Origin: Rossellomorea aquimaris
Lineage (GTDB): Bacteria; Bacillota; Bacilli; Bacillales; Bacillaceae_B
Length of the DNA: 64,000 bases
Assembly (NCBI RefSeq): GCF_000935355.1
Contig: NZ_JXZC01000001.1
Coordinates: 1,364,001-1,428,000 of the forward strand
Direction of reading: 5' to 3'
In this document: in pieces, positions 1 through 9,081 of the stretch
Layout of the letters: each line of letters starts with the position of its first letter
Position numbering within the stretch: the stretch's first letter is position 1
Translations under genes and position numbers: made by a program
Notes under the pieces: generated by a model
What the model saw: only the letters and a program-made list of their open reading frames with translations
The model's database searches: none
Told to the model about the DNA's origin: nothing

Positions 1-176
1 ACAGGCATCATTAAATCCATCAAGATGATATCGGGCTTCAATGTTTGGGCCAATTGAACGGCTTCTGCACCATTCTTCGCTTCGCCCACGATGTCCAGGT
101 CCTTTTGTGTTTTCAAAAAGAAGACAAGGCCTCTTCGTACGACATGATGGTCATCGGCTATTAACACTCTGATCAT
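1..176 (-). CDS. yhcZ: NarL/LuxR-type response regulator YhcZ, N-terminal part
   Basis: Only the first 58 codons lie in the window; the gene runs off its left edge. The peptide starts MIRVLIADDHHVVRRG and reaches LKPDIILMDLMMPV, which is the receiver domain with the acidic pair (ADD) and the phospho-accepting Asp before LMMP. I chose the ATG at 176 because an AGGAGG lies 8 bases upstream; the ATG at 180 is in another frame. It follows the histidine kinase gene by 12 bases, so the two form one operon. The order pgcA-yhcY-yhcZ and the receiver sequence match B. subtilis, where the output domain is a LuxR-type helix-turn-helix; that part is not visible here. The signal is unknown. Confidence 0.88.
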   Translation of the reverse strand, partial: MIRVLIADDHHVVRRGLVFFLKTQKDLDIVGEAKNGAEAVQLAQTLKPDIILMDLMMP

Positions 177-188
177 GCATGGCACCTC

Positions 189-1310
189 CTAATAGGGTAT
201 TTGAACTGAAATACTCGTTCCTTTTCCTAGTTGACTGTTTATCGTTAGTTCTCCACCAATGCTTTTCACACGTTCCTCCATACTCTGTATCCCCACAGAA
301 GGCAGTGAATGTTTGGTGTCATAATGAAACCCGTAACCTCTATCTTCAATCATTAAATGAATGAAATGTGATTCACTTTTTAATGTATAAAAAATGTTCT
401 TTTCACCAGAATGCTTTTTACAATTATTAAGGGCTTCCTGGCTCACCCGCCACAGGACTTCTTCTATCCTGGAACTAAGGGAGATGACTCCCTCTACTTT
501 CGTTTCAAGGGTCAACCCCAGCATTTCTGCGTATCCTTTAACGGCTTCAACTACTCCATTTTCCAAACCATGGGGTCTTAATTGCCAGATGAGGGCCCTC
601 ATTTCCGATAGGGCTTCCTGGGCAAGATTTTGAATGGTCTTGAAGGTGCCCTTCACTTCCTCTTCCCCGGTCATCTCCGCTCCGCCTCTTGCTGTTAACG
701 TAAGCGAAAACAACAGTTGGTTCACTGAGTCATGAAGATCCCTTGCCAATCGGTTCCTTTCACCGATAAGAGCAACTTCCTGTTCCTTCTTCGTCAGTGT
801 AATTCTTTTGATGGCGGAACCGATTTGAAACGCAACTGATTCCAGAAGAGCAAGTTCATCGGTTGAGAAGTGGGTTTTATTCGGAGCTGCAACATTTAAT
901 AACCCGAAGGATTCATTTCCGGACTGCAACGGGACCGTTGCATGATACGTGATTTCGTCTGTATCCCCTCTCTTTTCTTCAATGGCCTGCTCGATCCGCT
1001 GACATTCAATGATATTGGAGGCTTTCGTAAGCTTTCCATTTCGAAAACGATTGACACACCAGCAGCCGCCCTTTTTCATCAGTTCACATTTCCGGTCAGA
1101 TAGTGACTTCGGGAGATTCTCATAGGAGACAAGCTCGTGACTGCCTTCCTCTTCAATAAAGAAAATCCATCCCGTTGTGAAGCTTGTGCCTCTGATCAGC
1201 TTCTTCAATGCCCCTGAAAGCATAGAAGAAAGCTCTGTTTCATTGTTCAGCAATTCGGCTATCTCTTTCAAAAGCTCGATATTTGAAAGGGATTCTTGAT
1301 TCATCTTCAT
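189..1310 (-). CDS. yhcY: cytoplasmic GAF-domain sensor histidine kinase YhcY
   Basis: A 373-residue kinase without membrane segments. A GAF-like sensor domain fills about residues 20-165 and contains a cysteine cluster (CELMKKGGCWC, residues 75-85) that could bind a cofactor or sense redox state. The dimerisation and phospho-acceptor region follows, with His193 in ARDLHDSVNQLLFSL, then the ATPase domain with EALNNCKKHS (N box), DRGYGF and GKGTSI. This is the HisKA_3 (NarX/LiaS/DesK) type. It is cotranscribed with the response regulator downstream and sits next to pgcA as in B. subtilis. Two in-frame ATGs (1310 and 1304) compete; the AGAGG element is better spaced for 1304. The ligand is not known. 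Confidence 0.88.
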   Translation of the reverse strand: MKMNQESLSNIELLKEIAELLNNETELSSMLSGALKKLIRGTSFTTGWIFFIEEEGSHELVSYENLPKSLSDRKCELMKKGGCWCVNRFRNGKLTKASNIIECQRIEQAIEEKRGDTDEITYHATVPLQSGNESFGLLNVAAPNKTHFSTDELALLESVAFQIGSAIKRITLTKKEQEVALIGERNRLARDLHDSVNQLLFSLTLTARGGAEMTGEEEVKGTFKTIQNLAQEALSEMRALIWQLRPHGLENGVVEAVKGYAEMLGLTLETKVEGVISLSSRIEEVLWRVSQEALNNCKKHSGEKNIFYTLKSESHFIHLMIEDRGYGFHYDTKHSLPSVGIQSMEERVKSIGGELTINSQLGKGTSISVQIPY

Positions 1311-1411
1311 CGTCCTCTCCCATCCTTCACTACTATTATATAGATTTTACACAAAACCGGTATTCTCAAAAAGAATGAAACGTTCTACGACCTTTGACTG
1401 AAAACGTATGT

Positions 1412-1474
1412 TCCGACCCTAAACAAAAACAAGAGATGTGTTGGCACATCTCTTGTTTTTTGTTTAGGGTCGGA
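1412..1474 (-). terminator. long bidirectional-looking terminator hairpin after pgcA
   Basis: Arms of about 29 bases (TCCGACCCTAAACA... and its complement ending TGTTTAGGGTCGGA) surround a TTGG loop with one bulged base. The core stem CAAGAGATGTG/CACATCTCTTG is followed by a T-rich run on either strand. It lies downstream of pgcA and upstream of yhcY, so it should separate the two units. Confidence 0.8.
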
Positions 1475-1554
1475 TATAGCACGGCAAATTGGTAAACAGC
1501 ATAGGTTTAGCCTGTTTTTATCAGCACTGCAATGCCAGGGAAAAAGGAAAGGCT

Positions 1555-3306
1555 TTAGGCCTCTCCTACAGATGAACTGATCATCGTTTCCACTTTCGCC
1601 ATGATGGCTTTTTGCAGAACATGTAATTTATTATCGCTATCGCTTTGTGTCTGACCAATTACGCTGAAATAGAATTTGATCTTCGGTTCCGTTCCTGAAG
1701 GACGCAGGCAGATCCATGATCCGTCTTCAAGATGGTATTTCAGGACATTGGATGACGGTAGGTGAATACTTGATTCTACACCAGTTTGTAATTCAACCTT
1801 CTTACTTACCTTATAGTCTTCCGATGATACGACCTTCAAGCCGGCTACTTCTTTCAAAGGCTCGTTTCTGAAATCCTTCAGAATTCCCTGGATTTGTTCA
1901 GCGCCTTCTTTTCCTTTAAGAGTCAAGCTCTTAAGCCCTTCTTGATAGAAGCCATGCTGCTCGAATAAATCATTCAGCACATTATAGAGAGTTTTGCCCT
2001 GCTTCTTATAATATGCAGCCGCTTCCGCTGCCATCAGTACGGCTTGAATCGCATCTTTATCCCGGGCAAAGTCGCCGATTAAATAACCATAGCTTTCTTC
2101 GTATCCGAATAAGAATGAGTATTCGCCTGTTTCTTCATATTTTTTGATTTTTTCACCGATGAATTTAAAGCCTGTCAGTACATCTTCCACTGAAGCTCCG
2201 TAATGTTCAGCCACTTTACGGCCTAGTTCTGATGTAACGATCGTCTTAAATACACGCCCATTCTCAGGAATCATATTTTTTTCCTGTTTACGCGCCAGGA
2301 TATAATCTAGTAGAATCGCACCTGTTTGGTTTCCAGTGAGAAGAATATACTCACCTGAATCTCCTTTTACAGCTACTCCTAATCGGTCTGCATCAGGATC
2401 TGTCGCAATCAGGATATCAGCGTCGATTTCCTTCCCGTAACGGATGGCATATTCAAAGGCCGCTTTATCTTCCGGGTTCGGGGATTTCACAGTCGTAAAC
2501 TCAGGATCTGGAATCGCCTGTTCCTTTACAATGTGAACCGACTCGTATCCCAATGCTTTAAGACCCTTTTCAGCCATCTTTAAAGCAGTTCCATGTAATG
2601 GGGAAAACACGATTTTTAAATCGACTTCCTTGGCGATTTGCGGTTTTTCAGAAATCGAAATCAGATGCTCCAGATATGATTGATCAATTTCTTCGCCAAT
2701 CATTTTAATCAGGCCTGATGATTTCAATTCTTCTTCGGATTTAACCTCGATTTCAAGCTCATTTTCCACTTCATTCACTTTATCGATCACGGCATCTGCT
2801 ACGTGTGGAGGCAGCTGAGCCCCATCCTCACCGTATACTTTGTATCCATTATATTCAGGTGGATTGTGGCTTGCCGTCACCACGATCCCGGAGAATGCCT
2901 TTAATTGTCTAAGGGCAAATGAAAGCTCCGGAGTTGGTTTGAGTTCGTCGAACACATATGTTTGAATACCGTGTGTAGCCAATGTCTTTGCTGATTCCAT
3001 GGCAAATTCAGGTGATTTATAACGGGAATCGTAAGCGATTACAACTCCGCGCTTTTTAGCCTCATCACCTTGTTCTTCTATGTATCGCGCTAATCCTTCA
3101 GAGGCCTTTCTGACTGTATAAATGTTCATTCGATTGGTTCCGGGACCAATTTCTCCTCTCATTCCACCAGTACCAAATTCAAGGTTTTTGTAGAATGCGT
3201 CTTCTAAGGTTTTTTCGTCGTCTTTCATTGCTACTAAAAGCTCGTTGATCTCCTGATCCAGATGCAAGTAGTCGCTCCATTTTTCCCATGATGTTTTCCA
3301 ACTCAA
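1555..3306 (-). CDS. pgcA: alpha-phosphoglucomutase PgcA
   Basis: Phospho-sugar mutase of 583 residues that interconverts glucose 6-phosphate and glucose 1-phosphate, feeding UDP-glucose, glucolipid and wall teichoic acid synthesis. The phosphoserine loop is [13 protein letters not shown] (Ser146), the metal-binding loop is DPDADR (303-308), and the phosphate-binding [12 protein letters not shown] motif is near the C-terminus. Length and sequence agree closely with B. subtilis PgcA (YhxB). The start codon is TTG: AGGAGG lies 8 bases upstream of TTG-AGT-TGG and there is no better ATG. It precedes yhcYZ as in B. subtilis but is separated from them by a strong hairpin. Confidence 0.96.
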   Translation of the reverse strand: MSWKTSWEKWSDYLHLDQEINELLVAMKDDEKTLEDAFYKNLEFGTGGMRGEIGPGTNRMNIYTVRKASEGLARYIEEQGDEAKKRGVVIAYDSRYKSPEFAMESAKTLATHGIQTYVFDELKPTPELSFALRQLKAFSGIVVTASHNPPEYNGYKVYGEDGAQLPPHVADAVIDKVNEVENELEIEVKSEEELKSSGLIKMIGEEIDQSYLEHLISISEKPQIAKEVDLKIVFSPLHGTALKMAEKGLKALGYESVHIVKEQAIPDPEFTTVKSPNPEDKAAFEYAIRYGKEIDADILIATDPDADRLGVAVKGDSGEYILLTGNQTGAILLDYILARKQEKNMIPENGRVFKTIVTSELGRKVAEHYGASVEDVLTGFKFIGEKIKKYEETGEYSFLFGYEESYGYLIGDFARDKDAIQAVLMAAEAAAYYKKQGKTLYNVLNDLFEQHGFYQEGLKSLTLKGKEGAEQIQGILKDFRNEPLKEVAGLKVVSSEDYKVSKKVELQTGVESSIHLPSSNVLKYHLEDGSWICLRPSGTEPKIKFYFSVIGQTQSDSDNKLHVLQKAIMAKVETMISSSVGEA

Positions 3307-3461
3307 AACGATCCCCTCCTAATGCTGTATAATAATAAATTCTATCACAAATTGTAGAAATCCTGCTAAAACAATCCGTCACATGTCGACAAGATTTTCA
3401 CAATTTTATTCTAGCATAATTTTTAAAGGTTAAAGGACGAAAAATCACATAGGAAAATAAA

Positions 3462-3490
3462 AAACGAACTACCCCTCTTATAAGTAGTTC
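3462..3490 (-). terminator. terminator of the membrane protein gene
   Basis: Read on the minus strand, GAACTAC ... GTAGTTC is followed by GTTTTTTATTTT, a classic stem plus U-run placed just after the stop codon of the gene ending at 3498. Confidence 0.75.
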
Positions 3491-3497
3491 ATCTCCC

Positions 3498-3995
3498 TCA
3501 ATCCTTATATTCATCTTGAGTTATTGGTTCAAGACCCTCTTCCTGCCACACTTGATACCCATAAATCACAACAGATATGGCGACAAACAATCCCCACCTT
3601 TCCCAAGGTGAAATAGTCACAAGTTGGTAGATCTGTAGTTTTTCTTGAAGTAAATAATGAAACGGAAAAACGGCAAACATAAAATCGGCTACGATATTAA
3701 CCAGGAGATATTTCCAAAAATGGCCGAATGAATAGGTAAAGATCCAAATTGTCACTACTAAAAATGCACCTAAAACACCCGATACAAAGGCAGGATTTAG
3801 TGATGGTATAATGGAAACATTTATTTTCCAGTGCTGATGGTTGTAAGCAACTAAATTATATAAAACCATTATAAAAGAAGCTAATATCCCTACAGGCATA
3901 AACCGTTTAATTTCTCTCTTCTTCAAGAAAAATAAAGTAATCCAGGGTATAATGAGTATCAACCACAGAATCATTTTGACCGACACACTCTTCAC
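3498..3995 (-). CDS. small multi-pass membrane protein of unknown function
   Basis: A 165-residue, very hydrophobic protein with about five membrane segments (residues 7-24, 34-52, 68-88, 95-115, 135-152), positively charged loops such as KKREIKR, and a short acidic tail ending TQDEYKD. It resembles the unnamed CBO0543-type membrane proteins of spore-forming Firmicutes, but I cannot give a function. It stands alone with its own terminator between pgcA and yhcX. Confidence 0.7.
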   Translation of the reverse strand: MKSVSVKMILWLILIIPWITLFFLKKREIKRFMPVGILASFIMVLYNLVAYNHQHWKINVSIIPSLNPAFVSGVLGAFLVVTIWIFTYSFGHFWKYLLVNIVADFMFAVFPFHYLLQEKLQIYQLVTISPWERWGLFVAISVVIYGYQVWQEEGLEPITQDEYKD

Positions 3996-4101
3996 TCCTT
4001 CAAGTTCCTACTATTAGTCATAGTATTTTCAAATTGTTTTCATCTAAACATCCCTTTTTCTTCACTCAGGCATTACTAGACAAATATAAGTAATTTTCAT
4101 C

Positions 4102-4133
4102 AAAAAAACTCACCGGATTTTTCTCCGGTAAGT
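4102..4133 (-). terminator. yhcX terminator
   Basis: Stem ACTTACCGGA/TCCGGTGAGT with a GAAAAA loop, followed on the minus strand by seven T residues. It lies directly downstream of the yhcX stop codon. Confidence 0.85.
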
Positions 4134-4146
4134 TTTCATTACACTT

Positions 4147-5688
4147 TTATTTTTTATAGTTCACTCCGTACACATCATGCCTGCGATCTTTGAGCTGGCG
4201 TACCGTACCCGATTGACGCTGGCGTCGCAGTACTTCGAGATCGACGTCTCCGATCATGACCATTTCAATGTTGGGATTGGTTTCGCCGACGATTCCGTCA
4301 CGTGCGAATTCAAAGTCGGACGGAGCAAAGATACCGGACTGAGCATATTGAATGTCCATATTTTCCGTTTGTGGAAGATTTCCGACCGTACCGGAAATGA
4401 CCGTATAGATTTGGTTTTCAACGGCGCGGGCTTGTGCACAGTATCTGACACGAAGATAGCCTTGGCGATCTTCTGTACAGAATGGGGTAAAGATGATTTT
4501 CGCCCCTTTGTCTGTTGCGATTCGGGCAAGTTCAGGGAATTCAATATCATAGCAGATTTGAATTGCAATCTTACCGCAATCCGTATCGAACACCCTTACA
4601 GAATCTCCAGGGCTGATTCCCCACCATTTTCGTTCATTTGGTGTGATATGAACCTTGTACTGCTTCTCTATTGTTCCATCACGGCGGAAGAGATACGCGA
4701 TATTGTAAATTTCATCGTTTTCTTCCTTAACGAAGTGAGACCCACCAATGATATTGACGTTGTAACGAACCGCTAAATCCGTGAATAATTCAATGTATTC
4801 CTCTGTAAAATCAGTCAGCTTTCTTACAGCAAGGCTGGGTGATTGAATATTCAGGAATGACATCAGCTGTGTAGTGAAGATTTCAGGGAACACTACGAAA
4901 TCTGATTTTGCATCTGATGCTACATCTGTGAAATATTCAACCTGATTCGCAAACTCTTCAAAGGAATTGATTTTACGCATCATATATTGTACAACACAGA
5001 TTCGGACCGGATAACTTGTTTTGAAATGCCGCTTGCTGGACGGACGGTAATCGACGTTATTCCATTCCATTAAAGTGGCATATTTATGGGATCGTTTGTC
5101 ATCAGGTAAATAATTAGGGTTAATCCGCATCAGGGTGAAGCCATTCAATAGCTGGAATGAAAGTACAGGGTCATAAATCTTATGACGCCCCACCGAATCC
5201 ACGTACTCCCGTGGAGTCATCTCCTCTGAGTGCTTGTGGTAATTCGGAATGCGACCTCCTATGATGATACTCTTTAAGTTCCACTTCCGCGCAAGATCCT
5301 TCCTTGCTTCATATAAACGGTGTCCTACCTTCATACGTCGGTATTCAGGGTGCACCATGACTTCAATTCCGTAAAGGTTATAGCCATCGGGATTGTGATT
5401 CGTTATGTAACCATTATCCGTTACATCATCCCATGTGTGGCGGTCGTCATACTCGTCAAAGTTAATGATCAAACTTGAACATGACGCGATGATTTCCCCA
5501 TCTAGTTCTGCTACCAGCTGCCCCTCGGGAAATACGTCCAAATGACTTTCCAAGTGCTCCACTTTCCATGGATCCATCCCCGGAAAGCAGACAGACTGCA
5601 TGTTAATGATATCTTGAATGTCCTTATGTTCCATTGGACGAATGATCATTTTCTTTTCGAACTGTGATAAGTCTAGCTTTTCTGCCAT
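4147..5688 (-). CDS. yhcX: GNAT acetyltransferase-nitrilase fusion protein YhcX
   Basis: A 513-residue two-domain cytoplasmic protein. Residues 12-200 form a GNAT N-acetyltransferase with the acetyl-CoA loop RRMKVGHRLY (117-126). Residues 228-510 form a carbon-nitrogen hydrolase of the nitrilase superfamily with the catalytic triad Glu269 (FPEIF), Lys345 (YKVHITP) and Cys379 (IQICYDIEFPE). Length and sequence match B. subtilis YhcX almost end to end. The substrate is not established; the fusion implies that one small amine or amide passes between the two active sites, which is inference. It is a single-gene unit with its own terminator. Confidence 0.93.
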   Translation of the reverse strand: MAEKLDLSQFEKKMIIRPMEHKDIQDIINMQSVCFPGMDPWKVEHLESHLDVFPEGQLVAELDGEIIASCSSLIINFDEYDDRHTWDDVTDNGYITNHNPDGYNLYGIEVMVHPEYRRMKVGHRLYEARKDLARKWNLKSIIIGGRIPNYHKHSEEMTPREYVDSVGRHKIYDPVLSFQLLNGFTLMRINPNYLPDDKRSHKYATLMEWNNVDYRPSSKRHFKTSYPVRICVVQYMMRKINSFEEFANQVEYFTDVASDAKSDFVVFPEIFTTQLMSFLNIQSPSLAVRKLTDFTEEYIELFTDLAVRYNVNIIGGSHFVKEENDEIYNIAYLFRRDGTIEKQYKVHITPNERKWWGISPGDSVRVFDTDCGKIAIQICYDIEFPELARIATDKGAKIIFTPFCTEDRQGYLRVRYCAQARAVENQIYTVISGTVGNLPQTENMDIQYAQSGIFAPSDFEFARDGIVGETNPNIEMVMIGDVDLEVLRRQRQSGTVRQLKDRRHDVYGVNYKK

Positions 5689-5839
5689 CTATGATCTACT
5701 CCTTCATAAAATACCTGAATTATATACCCTTATAGTGCACTGTTGAAACGAAGTTCATGACAGTCCATCCCTTTTATTTTAGCAAAGGGGGGTGTATGAT
5801 TTGAAGAAATTTGATTTGACTGTAAATTTTCAACTTAAA

Positions 5840-6150
5840 GAGGCTGGGACAAAACTAAAAATCCATGATATAAAGACGAACAATTAGAAGTGTAGGTTCT
5901 TAATACCGCTCATGATTTCCGTGCAAGACTACGCTTTCCGCGGGTAGCCCGTGAGCCTCCTCGGCAAGCCTGCGGGGTCTCACATAAGCTACATTTCCCG
6001 CAGGAGTCTTCGTCTTGCACTCCAATCAACCGCTGGAAATAGCTAAAATAAAATGTACCGAAATAAATAATAAACCCGACCAAATCTGCTTCCTAGAAGG
6101 CAGATTTGGTCGGGTTTTACTTAGACTAATACACTTTTGTCCCTGCCTCC
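5840..6150. repeat. MITE-like intergenic repeat with terminal inverted repeats
   Basis: The 465-base gap between yhcX and malL holds no gene. GAGGCTGGGACAAAA at 5840 and its inverted copy ending at 6149 differ at one base and bound a 310-bp element. Inside, GTGCAAGAC near 5931 pairs with GTCTTGCAC near 6012, around a G+C-rich core (CGCTTTCCGCGGG, GAGCCTCCTCGG, GCCTGCGGGG, CCCGCAGGAGTC) that can fold into nested stems. A second, 18-bp hairpin lies at its right end. Elements carrying this core are widespread in Bacillaceae intergenic regions. No open frame of note lies inside. Confidence 0.75.
6072..6117 (-). terminator. 18-bp perfect hairpin, probable malL terminator
   Basis: AAACCCGACCAAATCTGC pairs perfectly with GCAGATTTGGTCGGGTTT across a 10-base loop. 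It lies 40 bases beyond the malL stop codon and inside the MITE-like repeat, so the repeat seems to supply the terminator. The T-run on the minus strand is short (TTTATTATTT). Confidence 0.7.
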
Positions 6151-6155
6151 TTCCA

Positions 6156-7829
6156 TTACCCTTTAAAATAGTAAGCTGTTGCTTCCCAAGGATTTAATGT
6201 AAAGGCATCATCTTTATTGTTTTCTTCGTTGGTGATCAGAACATCAGCCTGTTTGATATCAAATGAAGCCACGTTTTCGATGACTTGCTTTTCTCCTGAC
6301 ACATTGCAAAGAACCAGGATTTTCTCACTTCCATGCGTTCTCGTATAAGCATACACGGAAGGGTGATCTGCGTAATGAAGATCGAATGATCCGTATGGAA
6401 TAATTTCATGCTCCTTACGGAGAGCGATCAGTTTTTGATAGTAGTAAAAAATGGACCCGGGATCATTCAGTGCCTTTTCTGCATTAATATCTTTGTAGTT
6501 CGGGTTAAGCGCAATCCATGGATCTCCTTCTGTGAATCCACCATGGTCCCCGCTGTTCCATTGCATAGGGGTTCTCGCGTTGTCTCTTCCCTTAACATAG
6601 ATGGCCTTCATGATTTCTTCCGGATCTATGCCTTCCGCTATTTTTTCACGATACATGTTCAGTGTTTCAATATCCTTGTACTCATCAATGGACGAAAACC
6701 TGACATTCGTCATTCCAAGTTCCTCCCCTTGATAAATGTAAGGTGTCCCTTGCATCAGATGAAGGAGGGTGGAGAGCATTTTCGCGGATTTCACGCGGTA
6801 CCCCCCATCGTCACCCAGTCGCGACACAATCCTTGGCTGATCGTGGTTGTTCCAGTACAAACTGTTCCAGCCTTTCCCGTGAAGTTCTGTCTGCCACTTC
6901 GTTAAAATGGTTTTCAATTTTACGAGGTCGAATGGAATGACGTCCCATTTCCCTCCAGGCCCTGAGTCCACATCCATATGCTCAAACTGAAATACCATAT
7001 TCACTTCATTGCGGTCTTCACCTGTGTAAAGTACGGCTTCGTCCGGTGTCACACCCGGCATTTCACCAACCGTCATCGCATCATATTGAGAGATGACCTC
7101 TTGATTCATTTCCTGGAGAAATTCATGAATGCGAGGACCGTTCATAAAGTACTCATGACCGGAAGCATACTTTTTGCCTTCAGGGTTCGGGGCATCAGGC
7201 AATGTAGGCACTTTTGAAATAAAGTTGATGACGTCCATACGGAAACCATTGATTCCTTTATCAAGCCAGAATTTCATCATGTCATATATTTCCTCACGCA
7301 GCTTCTTATTTTCCCAGTTTAGATCCGGCTGCTTTTTTGAGAAGAGATGCAGGAAATATTCCCCCGTCTTTTCATCGTATTCCCAAGCAGAACCGCTAAA
7401 TACTGACTCCCAGTTATTCGGCTCTTTCCCGTCTTTTCCTTCACGCCAAATATAATAATCACGATAAGGATTGTCCTTTGATTTCCTTGATTCCACGAAC
7501 CAGCCGTGCTCATCGGAAGAGTGATTCACTACCAGATCCATGACAAGCTTCAAATCACGCTTATGCATTTCCGCGAGCATTTCTTCCCAATCAGCCATTG
7601 TGCCGAACTCATCCATAACCTTTTTATAGTTGCTGATATCATATCCATTGTCATCATTCGGGGATTCATAGACAGGAGATAACCAGATCACATCAATGCC
7701 CAGTTCTTTCAGATAATCCAATTTTGAAATGATACCCCTTATATCTCCAATACCATCACCGTTCGAATCCATGAAGCTGCGGGGATAAATTTGATAGACC
7801 ACCGATTCTTTCCACCACTGTTTTGTCAA
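6156..7829 (-). CDS. malL: oligo-1,6-glucosidase (GH13 alpha-glucosidase)
   Basis: A 557-residue intracellular GH13 enzyme that hydrolyses alpha-1,6 and probably alpha-1,4 links at the non-reducing ends of isomalto- and malto-oligosaccharides. Catalytic residues are visible: nucleophile Asp199 in GFRMDVINF, acid/base Glu255 in VGEMPG, and Asp330 in NNHDQPR. Val200 after the nucleophile is the residue seen in oligo-1,6-glucosidases; maltases usually have Thr. No signal peptide is present. The start is TTG with AGGAGG 9 bases upstream. The leader carries a LacI/CcpA-type operator and a terminator-like hairpin, so sugar-dependent control is likely. No transporter gene adjoins it. Confidence 0.92.
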   Translation of the reverse strand: MTKQWWKESVVYQIYPRSFMDSNGDGIGDIRGIISKLDYLKELGIDVIWLSPVYESPNDDNGYDISNYKKVMDEFGTMADWEEMLAEMHKRDLKLVMDLVVNHSSDEHGWFVESRKSKDNPYRDYYIWREGKDGKEPNNWESVFSGSAWEYDEKTGEYFLHLFSKKQPDLNWENKKLREEIYDMMKFWLDKGINGFRMDVINFISKVPTLPDAPNPEGKKYASGHEYFMNGPRIHEFLQEMNQEVISQYDAMTVGEMPGVTPDEAVLYTGEDRNEVNMVFQFEHMDVDSGPGGKWDVIPFDLVKLKTILTKWQTELHGKGWNSLYWNNHDQPRIVSRLGDDGGYRVKSAKMLSTLLHLMQGTPYIYQGEELGMTNVRFSSIDEYKDIETLNMYREKIAEGIDPEEIMKAIYVKGRDNARTPMQWNSGDHGGFTEGDPWIALNPNYKDINAEKALNDPGSIFYYYQKLIALRKEHEIIPYGSFDLHYADHPSVYAYTRTHGSEKILVLCNVSGEKQVIENVASFDIKQADVLITNEENNKDDAFTLNPWEATAYYFKG

Positions 7830-7858
7830 GTGTATTTCCCTCCTGTAAAAGCAATTTT

Positions 7859-7883
7859 AAAAAAAGAGCGGTTTCTGCAACCG
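7859..7883 (-). terminator. terminator-like hairpin in the malL leader
   Basis: On the minus strand AGCGGTT-GCAGA-AACCGCT is followed by C and seven T residues, ending 29 bases before the malL start codon. That leaves too little room for a promoter between it and the gene. It may be an attenuator. Alternatively its arms are simply part of the overlapping operator. Confidence 0.5.
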
Positions 7884-7889
7884 CTTGCA
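7876..7889. promoter_or_regulatory. LacI-family operator (cre- or MalR-like) upstream of malL
   Basis: TGCAACCGCTTGCA is a near-perfect palindrome with a central CG, the form bound by LacI-family regulators such as CcpA and maltose repressors. It differs from the B. subtilis cre consensus at positions 3 and 12. It lies about 47 bases before malL and 107 before bdbC. A maltose-type or catabolite repressor is inferred. Confidence 0.5.
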
Positions 7890-7995
7890 CAAATCGTTAA
7901 AAAAATATCACATTTCCTCATAAAGATTTCTCATTTTACTTTTATAATAATAACATACTATAATTTGATAGAATATATGAAGAAAGGAATTCTAT

Positions 7996-8421
7996 ATGAA
8001 TAAAAAAGCAGATTCTTTGTTATTCCTCGCATGGGCTTCCTCTCTTGTGGCATCTCTGGGGAGTTTATACTTCTCGGAAATCATGAAATATGAGCCATGT
8101 GAATTATGCTGGTATCAGCGTATTTTAATGTATCCGATGGTCATTCTATTAGGTGTGGCTTATGTTCGCAAAGATTTTCAAGCGGCATTATATTCTACTA
8201 TTTTTTCCGGAATCGGTATCCTCGTTTCCTTGTATCACTACTCTATTCAAAAAGTATCATTCCTATCAGAGAGTGCACCAGCCTGTGGACGTGTCCCATG
8301 TACAGGCGAATACATTAACATGTTCGGATTTATCACCATCCCATTCTTGGCATTGACCGGTTTCATCACCATCTTTATCGCAAGTGTAATGATAGTAAAA
8401 GCATTAAAGGAGGACAAATAG
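7996..8421 (+). CDS. bdbC: disulfide bond oxidoreductase BdbC (DsbB family)
   Basis: A 141-residue membrane protein with four hydrophobic segments. It re-oxidises extracytoplasmic thiol-disulfide proteins and passes electrons to quinone. The two redox cysteine pairs of the DsbB fold are present: CELC in the first outer loop and CGRVPC in the second. The opening (SLYFSEIMKYEPCELCWYQR) is nearly the same as B. subtilis BdbC. An AAAGGA element precedes the ATG at 7996. The gene for a membrane-anchored thioredoxin starts one base after its stop codon, so the two are one operon and likely a functional pair. This gene, rather than bdbDC, would serve late competence and secretion disulfides. Confidence 0.93.
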   Translation: MNKKADSLLFLAWASSLVASLGSLYFSEIMKYEPCELCWYQRILMYPMVILLGVAYVRKDFQAALYSTIFSGIGILVSLYHYSIQKVSFLSESAPACGRVPCTGEYINMFGFITIPFLALTGFITIFIASVMIVKALKEDK

Positions 8422-8422
8422 A

Positions 8423-8896
8423 TTGAAGAAGATCATTATATTTCTAGTAGCGATTGTCGCACTATTTGCTGCCATCGCGCTCATAACAAGCATGCAAAAC
8501 AGTCAAAAGGCAGAGGGAAATAAGTTCAAAAAAGCGAATCTTAACCCAGCCACAGTCGAACTGCTGGACGATCCAAATTATCAGAATGTGATCCTGCCAG
8601 AAGAATTAGAAGAGAAACTGAAGAATAACGAAGACGTGACTGTGTATTTCTATAGCTCAACATGTGTTCACTGTAAGAGAACGACCCCTACTCTGGCACC
8701 TCTTGCAGAAGACATGGGAGTAGACATGGTTCAGTACAATCTACTTGAATTCGAACAAGGATGGGACCAATACCGAATCGAAGCTACACCAACACTGATA
8801 CATTTCGAAAATGGCAAAGAAGTGGCAAGAATTGTAGGAGGACAACCTGAAGAAGAATTCAAGAAGTTTTTTGAAGAGAACGTTACGAAAGAATGA
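8423..8896 (+). CDS. membrane-anchored thioredoxin-like thiol-disulfide oxidoreductase
   Basis: A 157-residue protein with an N-terminal signal anchor (residues 4-22) and an extracytoplasmic thioredoxin fold. The active site is CVHC in YSSTCVHCKRTTP, and the cis-proline loop is ATPTL. It begins at a TTG with AGGAGG 9 bases upstream, one base after bdbC. In known pairs a DsbB-like protein oxidises such a partner, so this is a plausible BdbA/BdbD-like substrate oxidase; a reductase or chaperone role is also possible. A strong hairpin follows it. Confidence 0.85.
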   Translation: MKKIIIFLVAIVALFAAIALITSMQNSQKAEGNKFKKANLNPATVELLDDPNYQNVILPEELEEKLKNNEDVTVYFYSSTCVHCKRTTPTLAPLAEDMGVDMVQYNLLEFEQGWDQYRIEATPTLIHFENGKEVARIVGGQPEEEFKKFFEENVTKE

Positions 8897-8909
8897 TAAA
8901 GCAAAAAAG

Positions 8910-8939
8910 AGGGGCTGACTTTTCCACGAGTCAGCCCCT
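8910..8939. terminator. bidirectional terminator between bdbC operon and yhcU
   Basis: AGGGGCTGACT/AGTCAGCCCCT, an 11-bp perfect stem with an 8-base loop. A T-run follows on the minus strand (CTTTTTT) and a short one on the plus strand. It lies between convergent genes. Confidence 0.8.
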
Positions 8940-9081
8940 TTCAAGTGAGGAGGAATTTCAAGATGAAGATACTGTGTATCTTCAAAATCAACTTATTACA
9001 AGCTATTTTCCCCTCACTGGAATCTTCTAAACATTTTTATGCGAATTTTCTAAAGTATCTAACTTTTCCCGCGGGATTTTT

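Noticed and set aside
4177-4776. 199-codon plus-strand frame opposite yhcX
   Set aside because: It is antisense to a conserved two-domain enzyme and has no family resemblance or ribosome site.
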